This document shows positions 9,515-18,790 of a stretch of DNA of 43,305 nucleotides, piece after piece (within the stretch, counting starts at the first letter, position 1; every line of letters begins with the position of its first letter). The stretch lies in the NCBI GenBank assembly GCA_031289585.1, contig JAITPF010000019.1:1-43305 (forward strand). The letters run 5' to 3'. This DNA is from Endomicrobium sp. (lineage in GTDB: Bacteria; Elusimicrobiota; Endomicrobiia; Endomicrobiales; Endomicrobiaceae). The translations under genes were made by a program, and so were the position numbers. The notes beneath the pieces are model-generated. The model did not search any database, was not told the DNA's origin, and saw only the letters and a program-made list of their open reading frames with translations.

Positions 9515-10135
9515 ATGCTAAATGTTTCAAATATAAAAATTAATTACAAGGAACTGCTTGCAAGACTGGGATATTTGCAGGCTAAAACAAAACTTGATGA
9601 TAAAACTTCAGGTTTGATAAAAGAAATTTTAGATTTAGCGCAAAAACTTATTAAACCTAAAGTGGTAATTGCTTTTGAGAATATAATAATAACAGAAAAT
9701 TTTGTCTCTTTTAAAAATAGCTATAAAATTAAAAGCAATAATGTTGCAGTCCTTTTGAGGAATTGTTTCAAAGCTTATGGAGTAAGTGTAACAATAGGAA
9801 GTGCATTGGAAAGCAAAAGAGATGAATTTTTGAAAAAAAAAGAAATTTTTAATGCTTTAATATTAGATGCAGCAGGCTCTGTAGCTGCAGAAGAAGCAAT
9901 TACTCTAGCAAATGCGCAGATTAAAGGTTACGAAGAAAAAAATGGGAATATATTGACAAAAAGATATTCGCCCGGATACGGCGACTGGGAACTTGAGAGT
10001 AATAAAGATTTTTTAGATTGGATTGGTGCAGACTCTATAGGCATTAAATTAAATGGATTTTGTCAAATGAAACCGGAGAAATCAGTTTCGGCTTTAATTG
10101 GAGTAAAAAATGGATTACCATTTTCACAGGTATGA
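9515..10135 (+). CDS. stand-alone MetH reactivation (AdoMet-binding) domain-like protein
   Basis: RYSPGYGDWELESNKDFLDWIGADSIGIKLNGFCQMKPEKSVSALIGV motif of the methionine synthase activation domain; lies directly upstream of metH. Confidence 0.82.
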   Translation: MLNVSNIKINYKELLARLGYLQAKTKLDDKTSGLIKEILDLAQKLIKPKVVIAFENIIITENFVSFKNSYKIKSNNVAVLLRNCFKAYGVSVTIGSALESKRDEFLKKKEIFNALILDAAGSVAAEEAITLANAQIKGYEEKNGNILTKRYSPGYGDWELESNKDFLDWIGADSIGIKLNGFCQMKPEKSVSALIGVKNGLPFSQV

Positions 10136-10214
10136 TGCAGTATTCTTTTTGACTTGTCCATCATCAAACCCACTTGAAAAGGGCTGTCCTGTCTATTGTA
10201 ATGACAGTAAAACA

Positions 10215-10325
10215 TCAATCTCGCGTCATTTTGCGAGGAAGAACAAAGTTCTGACGAAGCAATCTGTGTTGTTAAAAGAAAAGATTGTCACGCCTACTTC
10301 GTAGGCCTTTTTCAACTGAGTTGAT
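10215..10325 (+). repeat. Family A palindromic repeat
   Basis: gcgtcattttgcgaggaagaacaaagttctgacgaagcaatctgtgttgttaaaagaaaagattgtcacgcc. Confidence 0.7.
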
Positions 10326-10371
10326 GACATCGTCTGGAACTTAAGTTGTCAAATGTAAGTAAAGGACTAAT

Positions 10372-12771
10372 ATGGATAGAAAAGAGTTTGTAAATATTTT
10401 AAAAGATCGTATTTTGATAATGGATGGTGCAGTTGGAACTGAGCTTCAAAGGAAGAAATATCTTGACGATGTTGTAATTCCTGAAGAATTAAATATTAAA
10501 TTTCCAGAAAGAATATCAGATGTTTATTCTTCTTATATAAATGTCGGTTCAGATATAATTTTTACAAATACATTTGGCGTAAATCCTATTAGATTAAAAC
10601 GGCACGGACTGTTGAACAAAGCTGATGAAATAGTAATGTCTGGAATTGATTTGATAAGAGAAATTTCTCCTGATGTAATTATTGCAGGAGATATTTCTTC
10701 ATTGGGTGAATATACCGAGCCGCTAGGGGCTTTATCTTTTGAGGAGGTTTATAACGCTTTTGCATTTCAAGCATCTCTATTACAAAAACATGGTGCAGAT
10801 ATTATAGTTATTGAAACAATGACTGAAATAAAAGAAATGAAAGCGGCAATCCTTGCTGCAAGAGAAAATTTTCAAGGTGCAGTTATTGCTCAAATGACTT
10901 TTTCAAAAGATGGCGTTACAGTTACGGGAACGGATTTAAAAAGTTTTATTGCAATGGTTGAAAGTTTAGGTGTCGATGTGTTAGGATTGAACTGTTCTAT
11001 AGGGTCTTTGGATTTAGCAGAGCTTGCTAAAGTTTTGTGTATGAATACAAATTTGCCTATATCTTTTAAACCTAATGCTGGAATTCCTGTGTTAATTAAC
11101 CATGAGACACAATTTCCGGAAACAAAAGAAGAATTTCTTGAAGCTAGTTTAAAAGCGCATTCTTATGGTGTTAATATGTTTGGTGGATGTTGCGGAACAA
11201 ATCCTGAATTTATAAAAGTTTTATCTGCCGAACTGAAAAATAAAGCTCCAAAAACACGCAATGTAAAAAACAAATATTTTCTCTCAACAAGAACAAAAGC
11301 TATAGATATAAATGAAATTAAAAAACCTGTTATAATTGGCGAAAGAATAAACCCTACAAATAGAAAAAAATTTCAAGAAGAATTGCTTAGAGGAAATTTA
11401 TCATCTGTAAAAGATGAGGCGTGTTCACAGGTCCACTCCGGGGCGAATTCATTAGATGTAAATATGGGAGTTCCTGGTGTAGATGAAATAAAGCTTCTTA
11501 AAAATGCTGTAAATCAAATACAAGAAATAGTTTCTGTTCCTTTGTGTATAGATTCAAGTAATCCAAATGCTTTAAAAGAAGCAGTTAAAAATTGTGCAGG
11601 TAGACCTATAATTAATTCTGTAAATGGCGAGCGAGCAAAACTCAATGCGATATTACCTATTGCAAAACGCTACGGAGCAGCGCTTATTGCTTTAGCAACA
11701 GATGAAAATGGCATACCTAAAACAGCAAAAGAAAGGTTAAAGATAGCTGAAAAAATTTTAAATTTCATTGATAAATATGGATTTGAAAGAAAAAATATTA
11801 TTTTTGACTATCTTGTTCTTTCTGTAAGTTCTTTACCAGAGCAGATACAAGAAACGTTAAAAGCTATGAAAGAATCAAAAAAAATGTATCCGGAATGTAA
11901 ACTTGTTTTAGGTGTATCAAACGTTTCTTTCGGACTTCCTTCAAGACAAACAATCAATTCAACTTTTTTAAAGATGGCAGTCGATGCTGGACTTGATTTT
12001 GCAATTATTAACCCTCATGAAAATTGGAGTATTGATGACATACTTGCCAGAAACTTACTTGAAAATAAAGATAAAGGCGCGATTAAGTACATAGAAACTT
12101 TTGGTTCTTTTAAAAAACAGATACCAAAAACCGAAACAGAAAAACTTTCTTTAGATGAACAACTTTATTTTGCGGTTTTGAATGGAAATAAGGAATCAGT
12201 AACTGATATTTTAAATCAAATTATTACTTCCGCCTTCGATCCTTTTAAAACAGTAAATGATAATGTTTTAAAAGCGTTAAATCTTGTCGGTGAAAAATTT
12301 GCTTCAAAAGAATACTTTTTACCCCAGATAATTATGTCCGCTCAAGCTGCGCAGGCAGCTTTTGCCATAGTAAAAACTATTTTAAGAAAAGGTGAAGTAC
12401 AATCTATTGGTAAGGTTATAGTGGCTACAGTTAAAGGAGATATGCACGATATAGGTAAAAACATAGTTGGGGCGGTTCTTGAAAGTTATGGGTTTGATGT
12501 TGTAGATATGGGTATAAATGTTGATGCTCAAGCAATAATAGATAAAGCTCGCGAAATTAATCCTATTGCAATAGGACTTTCTGCTTTAATGACAACAACA
12601 ATGCCTGAGATGGAAACAGTTGTAAAATTAAAGAAAGCATCAAATATTCCAACAAAAATAATTATAGGAGGTGCTGCTGTAACAGAAAAATACGCAAAAG
12701 AAATAGAAGCAGATGCTTATGCCAAAGACGCTATAGAAGCAGCCACATACATAAGAACTTTGCAAAAATAA
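10372..12771 (+). CDS. metH: cobalamin-dependent methionine synthase lacking the activation domain (Hcy, pterin-binding and B12 domains)
   Basis: MDGAVGTEL, GGCCGTNP, GERINPTNRKKF, B12 motif GDMHDIGKNIVG. Confidence 0.94.
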   Translation: MDRKEFVNILKDRILIMDGAVGTELQRKKYLDDVVIPEELNIKFPERISDVYSSYINVGSDIIFTNTFGVNPIRLKRHGLLNKADEIVMSGIDLIREISPDVIIAGDISSLGEYTEPLGALSFEEVYNAFAFQASLLQKHGADIIVIETMTEIKEMKAAILAARENFQGAVIAQMTFSKDGVTVTGTDLKSFIAMVESLGVDVLGLNCSIGSLDLAELAKVLCMNTNLPISFKPNAGIPVLINHETQFPETKEEFLEASLKAHSYGVNMFGGCCGTNPEFIKVLSAELKNKAPKTRNVKNKYFLSTRTKAIDINEIKKPVIIGERINPTNRKKFQEELLRGNLSSVKDEACSQVHSGANSLDVNMGVPGVDEIKLLKNAVNQIQEIVSVPLCIDSSNPNALKEAVKNCAGRPIINSVNGERAKLNAILPIAKRYGAALIALATDENGIPKTAKERLKIAEKILNFIDKYGFERKNIIFDYLVLSVSSLPEQIQETLKAMKESKKMYPECKLVLGVSNVSFGLPSRQTINSTFLKMAVDAGLDFAIINPHENWSIDDILARNLLENKDKGAIKYIETFGSFKKQIPKTETEKLSLDEQLYFAVLNGNKESVTDILNQIITSAFDPFKTVNDNVLKALNLVGEKFASKEYFLPQIIMSAQAAQAAFAIVKTILRKGEVQSIGKVIVATVKGDMHDIGKNIVGAVLESYGFDVVDMGINVDAQAIIDKAREINPIAIGLSALMTTTMPEMETVVKLKKASNIPTKIIIGGAAVTEKYAKEIEADAYAKDAIEAATYIRTLQK

Positions 12772-12834
12772 ATCATTTTCTATCAAAACTTAACTTAACT
12801 TTTTATAAATATCTATCTTTGTTTTTACATTTTT

Positions 12835-13455
12835 TTAACATTTAATTTTTTTTATACGTTCCTGAACAATATATTCTGAGTTTGATACTACTACTTTTAT
12901 TTCATCTAAGTCTCTTTCATTTAAAATATTCATATCATAAGTGGTTCTAAAAAGATGTGGAATACCTGAAGACTTAATTATATGTAACGATTGCACAATT
13001 AAATTTAAATCTCCTTTAAAAAATAATTTGTATTTTTCAGCGGGTGATTTTATATCCATAGCTATAAAGTCTATAAGTTTTGCGCTTATAAGTTCTTGCA
13101 ATATTTCAGGATTTGTGCCGTTTGTATCAAGTTTAACGAGAAAATTTGAATCTTTAATTTTTTTTGTAAAATCACACAGATCTTTTTGAAGTGTTGGTTC
13201 GCCGCCTGTTATAACCACTCCTTTTAAAAGATGTTGTCTCTTTTTTAAAAAGGCTAGAATTTCTTTTTCTTTAAAAGTAGTTTCAAATAAATCTGGATAA
13301 ACTAGTTGAGGGTTATGACAGTAAGCGCAACGCATATTACAACCCTGTGTGAAAATGACGGCAGCAGGAATTGCTGGATAATCTATAAGTGATATTTTTT
13401 GAATCCCACCAATTAACATTTTATTTCTTTTTTGCATAGAGGAATCATCATACAC
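12835..13455 (-). CDS. nrdG: anaerobic ribonucleoside-triphosphate reductase activating protein (radical SAM)
   Basis: CNMRCAYCHNPQL radical SAM CxxxCxxC, VVITGGEPTLQ; directly downstream of nrdD on the same strand. Confidence 0.85.
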   Translation of the reverse strand: MYDDSSMQKRNKMLIGGIQKISLIDYPAIPAAVIFTQGCNMRCAYCHNPQLVYPDLFETTFKEKEILAFLKKRQHLLKGVVITGGEPTLQKDLCDFTKKIKDSNFLVKLDTNGTNPEILQELISAKLIDFIAMDIKSPAEKYKLFFKGDLNLIVQSLHIIKSSGIPHLFRTTYDMNILNERDLDEIKVVVSNSEYIVQERIKKIKC

Positions 13456-13541
13456 ATTGCTTCACCGTCTTTAGCAGTTTGCAATAACAAACAACGAATT
13501 ATTATGTTGCTCAAACCCGCAATGATAGCATAACAAAATAT

Positions 13542-13721
13542 TTATTTACAAGGACAATAATTTTTACGTATTTTGAATTCTTCTTTTTTGCTTTCATTCC
13601 ACAAGGCGACAGGTCTTAAATATCCTACTACTCTTGAATAGACTTCACATTTTGTACTTTCAATGTTTTTCTTAAGTTCTTTTAATTCTAAAATCTTTGT
13701 TTTAATTTCATTTACGGTCAT
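13542..13721 (-). CDS. stand-alone class III RNR glycyl-radical segment (59 aa)
   Basis: My translation: MTVNEIKTKILELKELKKNIESTKCEVYSRVVGYLRPVALWNESKKEEFKIRKNYCPCK; EVYSRVVGYLRPV..WN..KKEEF matches the NrdD C-terminal glycyl radical region; SD AGGAG ~8 nt upstream of ATG; missed by the 60-aa ORF cutoff. Confidence 0.82.
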   Translation of the reverse strand: MTVNEIKTKILELKELKKNIESTKCEVYSRVVGYLRPVALWNESKKEEFKIRKNYCPCK

Positions 13722-13835
13722 TTTAGCACTCCTTTCATATTAAATTTAATAATAACCAAATTTAGCCTTTCATTCCTGTGGAAACAGATATCCATTTTTT
13801 ACACTTTAATCTTGAACTTGATAGAAAAAGCGATA

Positions 13836-15899
13836 TCAATTTATATATAGCATATTTTCAAGTACTTTTATTTGTTTATCTATATCGTCAATTTTTTCTT
13901 GTTTACATTTTGGACATTCATTATGTTCGCCTTCAATATAACCGCATTGTGGACATACGCTGAAAGTAGGTGTTATTGAAAAATACGGCAAACTATAATT
14001 TTCACATACGGTTTTTATAAAACTTTTTAGAGCTTCCGTATCTTTAACACGTTCTCCCATAAACATATGCAAAACTGTGCCACCAGTGTACTTTGTCTGT
14101 AACGAGTCCTGTAAATCAAGATTTTCAAAAATATCATCAGTATAATTTACTGGTAACTGGCTTGAATTTGTATAGAAGGGCGTGTCAGCTTTTTTGCTTG
14201 CTGTAATTATGTTCGGATATTTCTTAATATCAAGTTTTGCAAGTCTGTACGAAGTTCCTTCTGCAGGTGTGGCTTCAAGATTGTAATTGTTTCCTGTTTC
14301 TTTTTGATATTGAATAAGAGTTTCTCTCATAAAATCTAATACTTTTTCGCCAAAAGCTTTTCCTTTTTCACTTCCAATTCCTTCGCCAAATAAGTTCATA
14401 CATGCTTCATTCAATCCTATAATTCCTATTGTTGAAAAGTGATTTTTCCAGTATTCATTAAAGCGTTCTTTAACACTTCTTAAATAGAAGCTCATATAAG
14501 GATATAAATTGCTTGAAGTAAATCTTTCTAATATACTTCTTTTAATTTCTAAACTTTGTTTAGCAATATCCATATTTGTTTTAAGTCTATCAATAAAATC
14601 AGTTTCATTTTTTGCTAGATAACCTATTCTAGGCAAATTAATTGTAACAACTCCTATAGAACCTGTAAGAGGGGACGCTCCAAAAAGTCCACCACCGCGT
14701 TTTTGAAGTTCGCGATTGTCTATACGTAACCTACAACACATACTTCTTGTATCTTCGGGTTTCATATCGGAATTGATAAAATTTGCAAAATAAGGTATCC
14801 CATATTTTGCTGTTATGTCCCATAGAGCGCTTATATTTTTGTTGTGCCAATCAAAATCTTTTGTTATGTTATACGTAGGTATAGGAAACGTAAAAACTCT
14901 TCCTTTTGCATCACCTTCAAGCATAAGTTCTAAAAATGCTTGATTTAATGTGTCCATTTCTTTTTGAAAAAAACCGTATTTTTTATCCTGATGTTTTCCA
15001 CCAATTATAACAGGTTCGTCTTTATAGTGTGGAGCAACAGTCAAATCCATAGTTAAATTTGTAAAGGGAGTTTGGAAACCGACCCTAGTAGGAACATTTA
15101 TATTAAATAAAAATTCCTGTAAAGACTGTTTTACTTCTTCGTAGTTTAGTTTGTCATAATAAATAAAAGGAGCAAGTAGAGTGTCAAAGTTTGAAAAAGC
15201 TTGAGCTCCAGCGCTTTCACCTTGAAGAGTATAAAAAAAGTTTACAATTTGTCCAAGCGCTGTTCTGAAATGTTTTGCCGGTTTTGCTTCTACTTTTCCG
15301 GATGCGCCTTTAAATCCATTAATCAACAAATCTTGCAAATCCCAGCCTACACAGTAAGCACCTAATAATCCTAAATCGTGTAAATGTAAATCTCCCTCAC
15401 TGTGTGACTTTCTTATATTTTCAGGGTAAATTTTATTTAGCCAATAAATTTTGCTAATTTCTGAGGATATATAATTATTAAGACCTTGCAAAGAATAAGA
15501 CATATTGCTGTTTTCATTTACCTGCCAATCTATTTTTTTGAGGTATTGGTCAACTAAATCGACGTTAAAAGCAGATGTTATTTTCCTTATTTTATTGTGT
15601 TGATCCCGATAAAGAATATATGCTTTTGCTGTTTTTTTATAAACGGAAGAAAGCAAAACTTCTTCAACTATGTCCTGAATCTCTTCTACAGTAGGTTTTT
15701 TATCTTCAATTGTATCACGTAATAGAGATAAAGCTTTAATAGTCAGTTTATCTGCTATATCTTGACCAAACTCACACGTAGCTTTACCAGCTTTTGCTAT
15801 AGCTGCTGCAATTTTTTGTGGATTGAATGTTTCTCTGATACCATTTCTTTTTACAATGGAACTGAAAAACTCTTTATTTTCCATTTTTTCTCCTATCAT
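13836..15899 (-). CDS. nrdD: anaerobic ribonucleoside-triphosphate reductase large part (ATP cone, catalytic barrel, Zn ribbon), no glycyl-radical tail
   Basis: ATP-cone VKRNGIRETFNPQKIAAAI, RMCCRLRIDNRELQKRGGGLFG, Zn ribbon CPQCGYIEGEHNECPKC; ends ...KIDDIDKQIKVLENMLYIN with no RVxGY motif. Confidence 0.93.
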   Translation of the reverse strand: MIGEKMENKEFFSSIVKRNGIRETFNPQKIAAAIAKAGKATCEFGQDIADKLTIKALSLLRDTIEDKKPTVEEIQDIVEEVLLSSVYKKTAKAYILYRDQHNKIRKITSAFNVDLVDQYLKKIDWQVNENSNMSYSLQGLNNYISSEISKIYWLNKIYPENIRKSHSEGDLHLHDLGLLGAYCVGWDLQDLLINGFKGASGKVEAKPAKHFRTALGQIVNFFYTLQGESAGAQAFSNFDTLLAPFIYYDKLNYEEVKQSLQEFLFNINVPTRVGFQTPFTNLTMDLTVAPHYKDEPVIIGGKHQDKKYGFFQKEMDTLNQAFLELMLEGDAKGRVFTFPIPTYNITKDFDWHNKNISALWDITAKYGIPYFANFINSDMKPEDTRSMCCRLRIDNRELQKRGGGLFGASPLTGSIGVVTINLPRIGYLAKNETDFIDRLKTNMDIAKQSLEIKRSILERFTSSNLYPYMSFYLRSVKERFNEYWKNHFSTIGIIGLNEACMNLFGEGIGSEKGKAFGEKVLDFMRETLIQYQKETGNNYNLEATPAEGTSYRLAKLDIKKYPNIITASKKADTPFYTNSSQLPVNYTDDIFENLDLQDSLQTKYTGGTVLHMFMGERVKDTEALKSFIKTVCENYSLPYFSITPTFSVCPQCGYIEGEHNECPKCKQEKIDDIDKQIKVLENMLYIN

Positions 15900-15996
15900 T
15901 GAAAACTAGAATAAGGATTTATGAGAACAAAGATGCGTTTTATTTTTGTAAATACTGAAAGTTAAATTCAAATTCGTGAACCAAAAAATTTCTAAA

Positions 15997-16046
15997 ACAC
16001 TACGTATAGTAGTAACAGATTTCATTTACTACAACATATATACTAC
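15997..16046. promoter_or_regulatory. candidate pair of NrdR-box-like sites upstream of nrdD
   Basis: acactacgtatagtag and acaacatatatactac about 100-150 bp upstream of nrdD; partial matches to the ACACTATATATAGTGT-type palindrome. Confidence 0.35.
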
Positions 16047-16262
16047 ATTACTAAAAATAAAATGTCAATAAATTATAATATCTCACAACAAATTGGACTT
16101 TTAGGATTTAAAAAAAGATAAATTGGAAAAACAGTTATTTGTTAGATGTTCAAAAAGTTAAGAATGCTAACTTAAAAGGAATTTATTTTTAAAGATTTTT
16201 TAAAATCTACCATTTACAAAAGTTGTTTTTTGGAAAAGTTAACGCTATGTTTAGAAAGCATC

Positions 16263-16418
16263 TTAAATAACATAAATATTATACAGGATATTTTGAGGCA
16301 GTATTGGGTTTTGTAGGCAATTTAATATTGATGTATGTGCACTGAAATAATAAGCAGTACCACTTGTTGAAGTAGTGTTAGCATAAAATTGACAATTAGC
16401 GATAGAACTGTAAATTTG
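16263..16418 (-). pseudogene. fragment resembling beta-helix adhesin/Pmp-type repeats
   Basis: Minus-strand QIYSSIANCQFYANTTSTSGTAYYFSAHTSILNCLQNPILPQNILYNIYVI; bounded by stop codons. Confidence 0.3.
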
Positions 16419-16436
16419 CTAAAAAAATGAAGTTTC

Positions 16437-17354
16437 TCAACTTTGTGGTGCAATTTTTAGCATTTTTGAAATGGGAATATATGCTTTTTGTCTTATATTT
16501 TCAGGAACTGAAATTACATTTTTCATATTTATAAGTACATCTAAAACCTTTGCAAGCGTAATTTTTTTCATATTAGGACATATTGTAAGATGTGATATGG
16601 GATAAAATTTTTTGGATGGATTATCTTTTTTAAGTTTATATAAAATTCCCATCTCTGTTCCTATAATAAATTCTTTTGCGGCACTTTTTGCAACATGTCT
16701 ACACATGATGCCGGTTGACATAACGTAATCTGCCAAAGATATAACCTCAGAGCGGCATTCAGGATGCACTAAAATTTCTGCACTGGGATGTTCTTTTTTG
16801 GCTTTTAATATATATTCTGGAATAATAAAGTTGTTGTGTGTAGGACAAAACCCATTCCAAATGTTCATTTTTATGTTTGAGGTTTTTTGAACATATTCAC
16901 CTAAATTTCTATCTGGAACAAAAATTATATCACTATTGTTGGCAATACTTTTTACAACATTTACCGCATTTGAAGATGTACAGCATATATCGCTTTCGGC
17001 TTTTACCATAGCAGAAGTGTTTACATAAGCAATAACTACAGGGTTTTTATATTGTGATTTAAATTCTTTTAGTTTTTCGGCAGTTATCATATCTGCCATA
17101 GGACAGCCTGCATTTACATCGGGAATTAAAACTTTTTTCTTTGGACTTAATATTGATGCGGTTTCTGCCATAAAATGCACGCCGCAGAAAACAATTACGT
17201 CGGCATTAGTTTGTGCAGCCTTTCTGCTTAAATCTAAAGAATCACCTACAAAATCAGCTACGTCGTGAATTTCTGGTAATTGGTATATATGTGCTAAAAT
17301 TACAGCATTTCTTTCTTTTTTTAACTTGTTTAAATTTTTTATTGTTTCTTCCAT
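16437..17354 (-). CDS. nadA: quinolinate synthase
   Basis: VILAHIYQLPEIHDVADFVGDSLDLS, VFCGVHFMAETA, HPECRSEV; three conserved Cys. Confidence 0.95.
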   Translation of the reverse strand: MEETIKNLNKLKKERNAVILAHIYQLPEIHDVADFVGDSLDLSRKAAQTNADVIVFCGVHFMAETASILSPKKKVLIPDVNAGCPMADMITAEKLKEFKSQYKNPVVIAYVNTSAMVKAESDICCTSSNAVNVVKSIANNSDIIFVPDRNLGEYVQKTSNIKMNIWNGFCPTHNNFIIPEYILKAKKEHPSAEILVHPECRSEVISLADYVMSTGIMCRHVAKSAAKEFIIGTEMGILYKLKKDNPSKKFYPISHLTICPNMKKITLAKVLDVLINMKNVISVPENIRQKAYIPISKMLKIAPQS

Positions 17355-17735
17355 TATTTTATTTCTTCGAGTTTTTTCATTTTGCTTATAGATATATCGT
17401 TTAATGTAGCTATTTTATCAAACAAATTTGTTATAAATGTTCCAGGGTCCTTCAGAGGTCCTTCAGAAATTTTATCGGCATTTTCTGCGGCAATTTCAGA
17501 AGCATTGCCTTTTAGTACAGCAGTTTTATAAGGTTCCTATATTTATCACAACAGCATTTGCAATAATTGCCATATCTGCAGCCTCTTCAGATGCGTGCGC
17601 CATTACGGGGGATCCACCAAAAACTTTAACAATATTTGCGCACTCTTAAATTGTAACCCAGTTTGTGATGTGATGTACTAAAGGTGAAACTTTTCTTACT
17701 CTTTCTAGAATTTCATAAATCTTGCCCATACTCAT
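17354..17735 (-). pseudogene. thiM: hydroxyethylthiazole kinase pseudogene
   Basis: Minus-strand [68 protein letters not shown] then a frame shift to KTAVLKGNASEIAAENADKISEGPLKDPGTFITNLF...; core missing. Confidence 0.8.
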
Positions 17736-17858
17736 AGCGCCTTTATCTTGAAATGAATTACACGAGCTTATTATATCTTTTATTTAAGTTTTTTTCTATA
17801 AAATAATAAAGTTTATTTCATTGACAGAACAGCTTAAAAATTGGTATAAATTTTTGTT

Positions 17859-18371
17859 ATGAAAAGAAAAATTTCAGCAGTTTACCCAGGAAGCTTTGAT
17901 CCACCTACTAATGGGCATTTGGACATTATAACTAGAGCTTCCCATTTGTTTCCAAAGATAATAGTTTCAGTGACAGAAAATGTAAATAAAAAGCATATCT
18001 TTTCTTTACAGGAAAGAATTGATTTGTTGCAAAAAACTACAAAAAATTTAAAAAGTGTAGAAGTAGTATCTTTTTCAGGACTTTTGGCAAATTATCTTGA
18101 AAAGATTAATTCTTTTGTTTTGATAAGAGGGTTGAGAGCTCTTTCTGATTTTGAGTATGAATTTCAAATGGCATTGATGAATAGAAAACTAAACAAAAAA
18201 ATTGAAACAATATTTTTAATGACTGATCAGTCTTATACATTTCTTTCTTCAAGTATGGTAAAAGAGATTGCAATGCTTGGAGGTAATACCTCTGATTTTG
18301 TACCTAAACACGTAGAAAAAGAATTAAAAAAACGAGTTGTAAGTTTATCAAAAGGTGGTTATGCAAAATAA
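17859..18371 (+). CDS. coaD: pantetheine-phosphate adenylyltransferase
   Basis: YPGSFDPPTNGHLDIITRA, LIRGLRALSDFEYEFQMA, SSSMVKEIA. Confidence 0.96.
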   Translation: MKRKISAVYPGSFDPPTNGHLDIITRASHLFPKIIVSVTENVNKKHIFSLQERIDLLQKTTKNLKSVEVVSFSGLLANYLEKINSFVLIRGLRALSDFEYEFQMALMNRKLNKKIETIFLMTDQSYTFLSSSMVKEIAMLGGNTSDFVPKHVEKELKKRVVSLSKGGYAK

Positions 18372-18788
18372 TAATGGTTTTAGCAAATATAGAAATATTA
18401 ATAGCTATTGTAGTAGTTAGGAATACTTACTTTTATTGCTGTGCCAAAATTTTTAGATGTTTAAAAAAAATCTGAAGAAACAACTACAAAAAAGTGATTT
18501 GTTTCTTTAAGGAGTGCGATAGCTTTGCATTATGGAAACAATGGAGGACATTATCCTGACGTTGACATAGCAAAAGAACTTGTTGAAAAGGGTTATATGC
18601 GGAAAATACCGTATGTTGTTTATATATCGCATCACAAAAAGCCAAATTCAATATTAACTTATGACCTTGCAAATAATACCGATGTCGGTGGATGGGCATA
18701 TAAAGCTGATGAGACATCAGATTCAACAGGCGGAGTAAAAGGACAAATTTGGATAAATTGTTTACATAATGACTGGAACAAGTTATAA
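18361..18788 (+). pseudogene. type IV pilin/pseudopilin pseudogene
   Basis: MQNNNGF..., IEILIAIVVV, ILTFIAVPKFLDV*KKSEETTTK and SLRSAIALHYGNNGGHYPDVDIAKELV in different frames; intact tail ORF 18525-18788. Confidence 0.8.
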
Positions 18789-18790
18789 CA

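Noticed and set aside
10110-10304. ORF of 64 aa (+)
   Set aside because: Lies in family A repeat and overlaps the metH-activation ORF end
17437-17649. ORF of 70 aa (+)
   Set aside because: Antisense to the thiM pseudogene; similarity is on the minus strand
18484-18726. 80-aa minus ORF
   Set aside because: Antisense to the pilin pseudogene tail, which has clear pilin features on the plus strand
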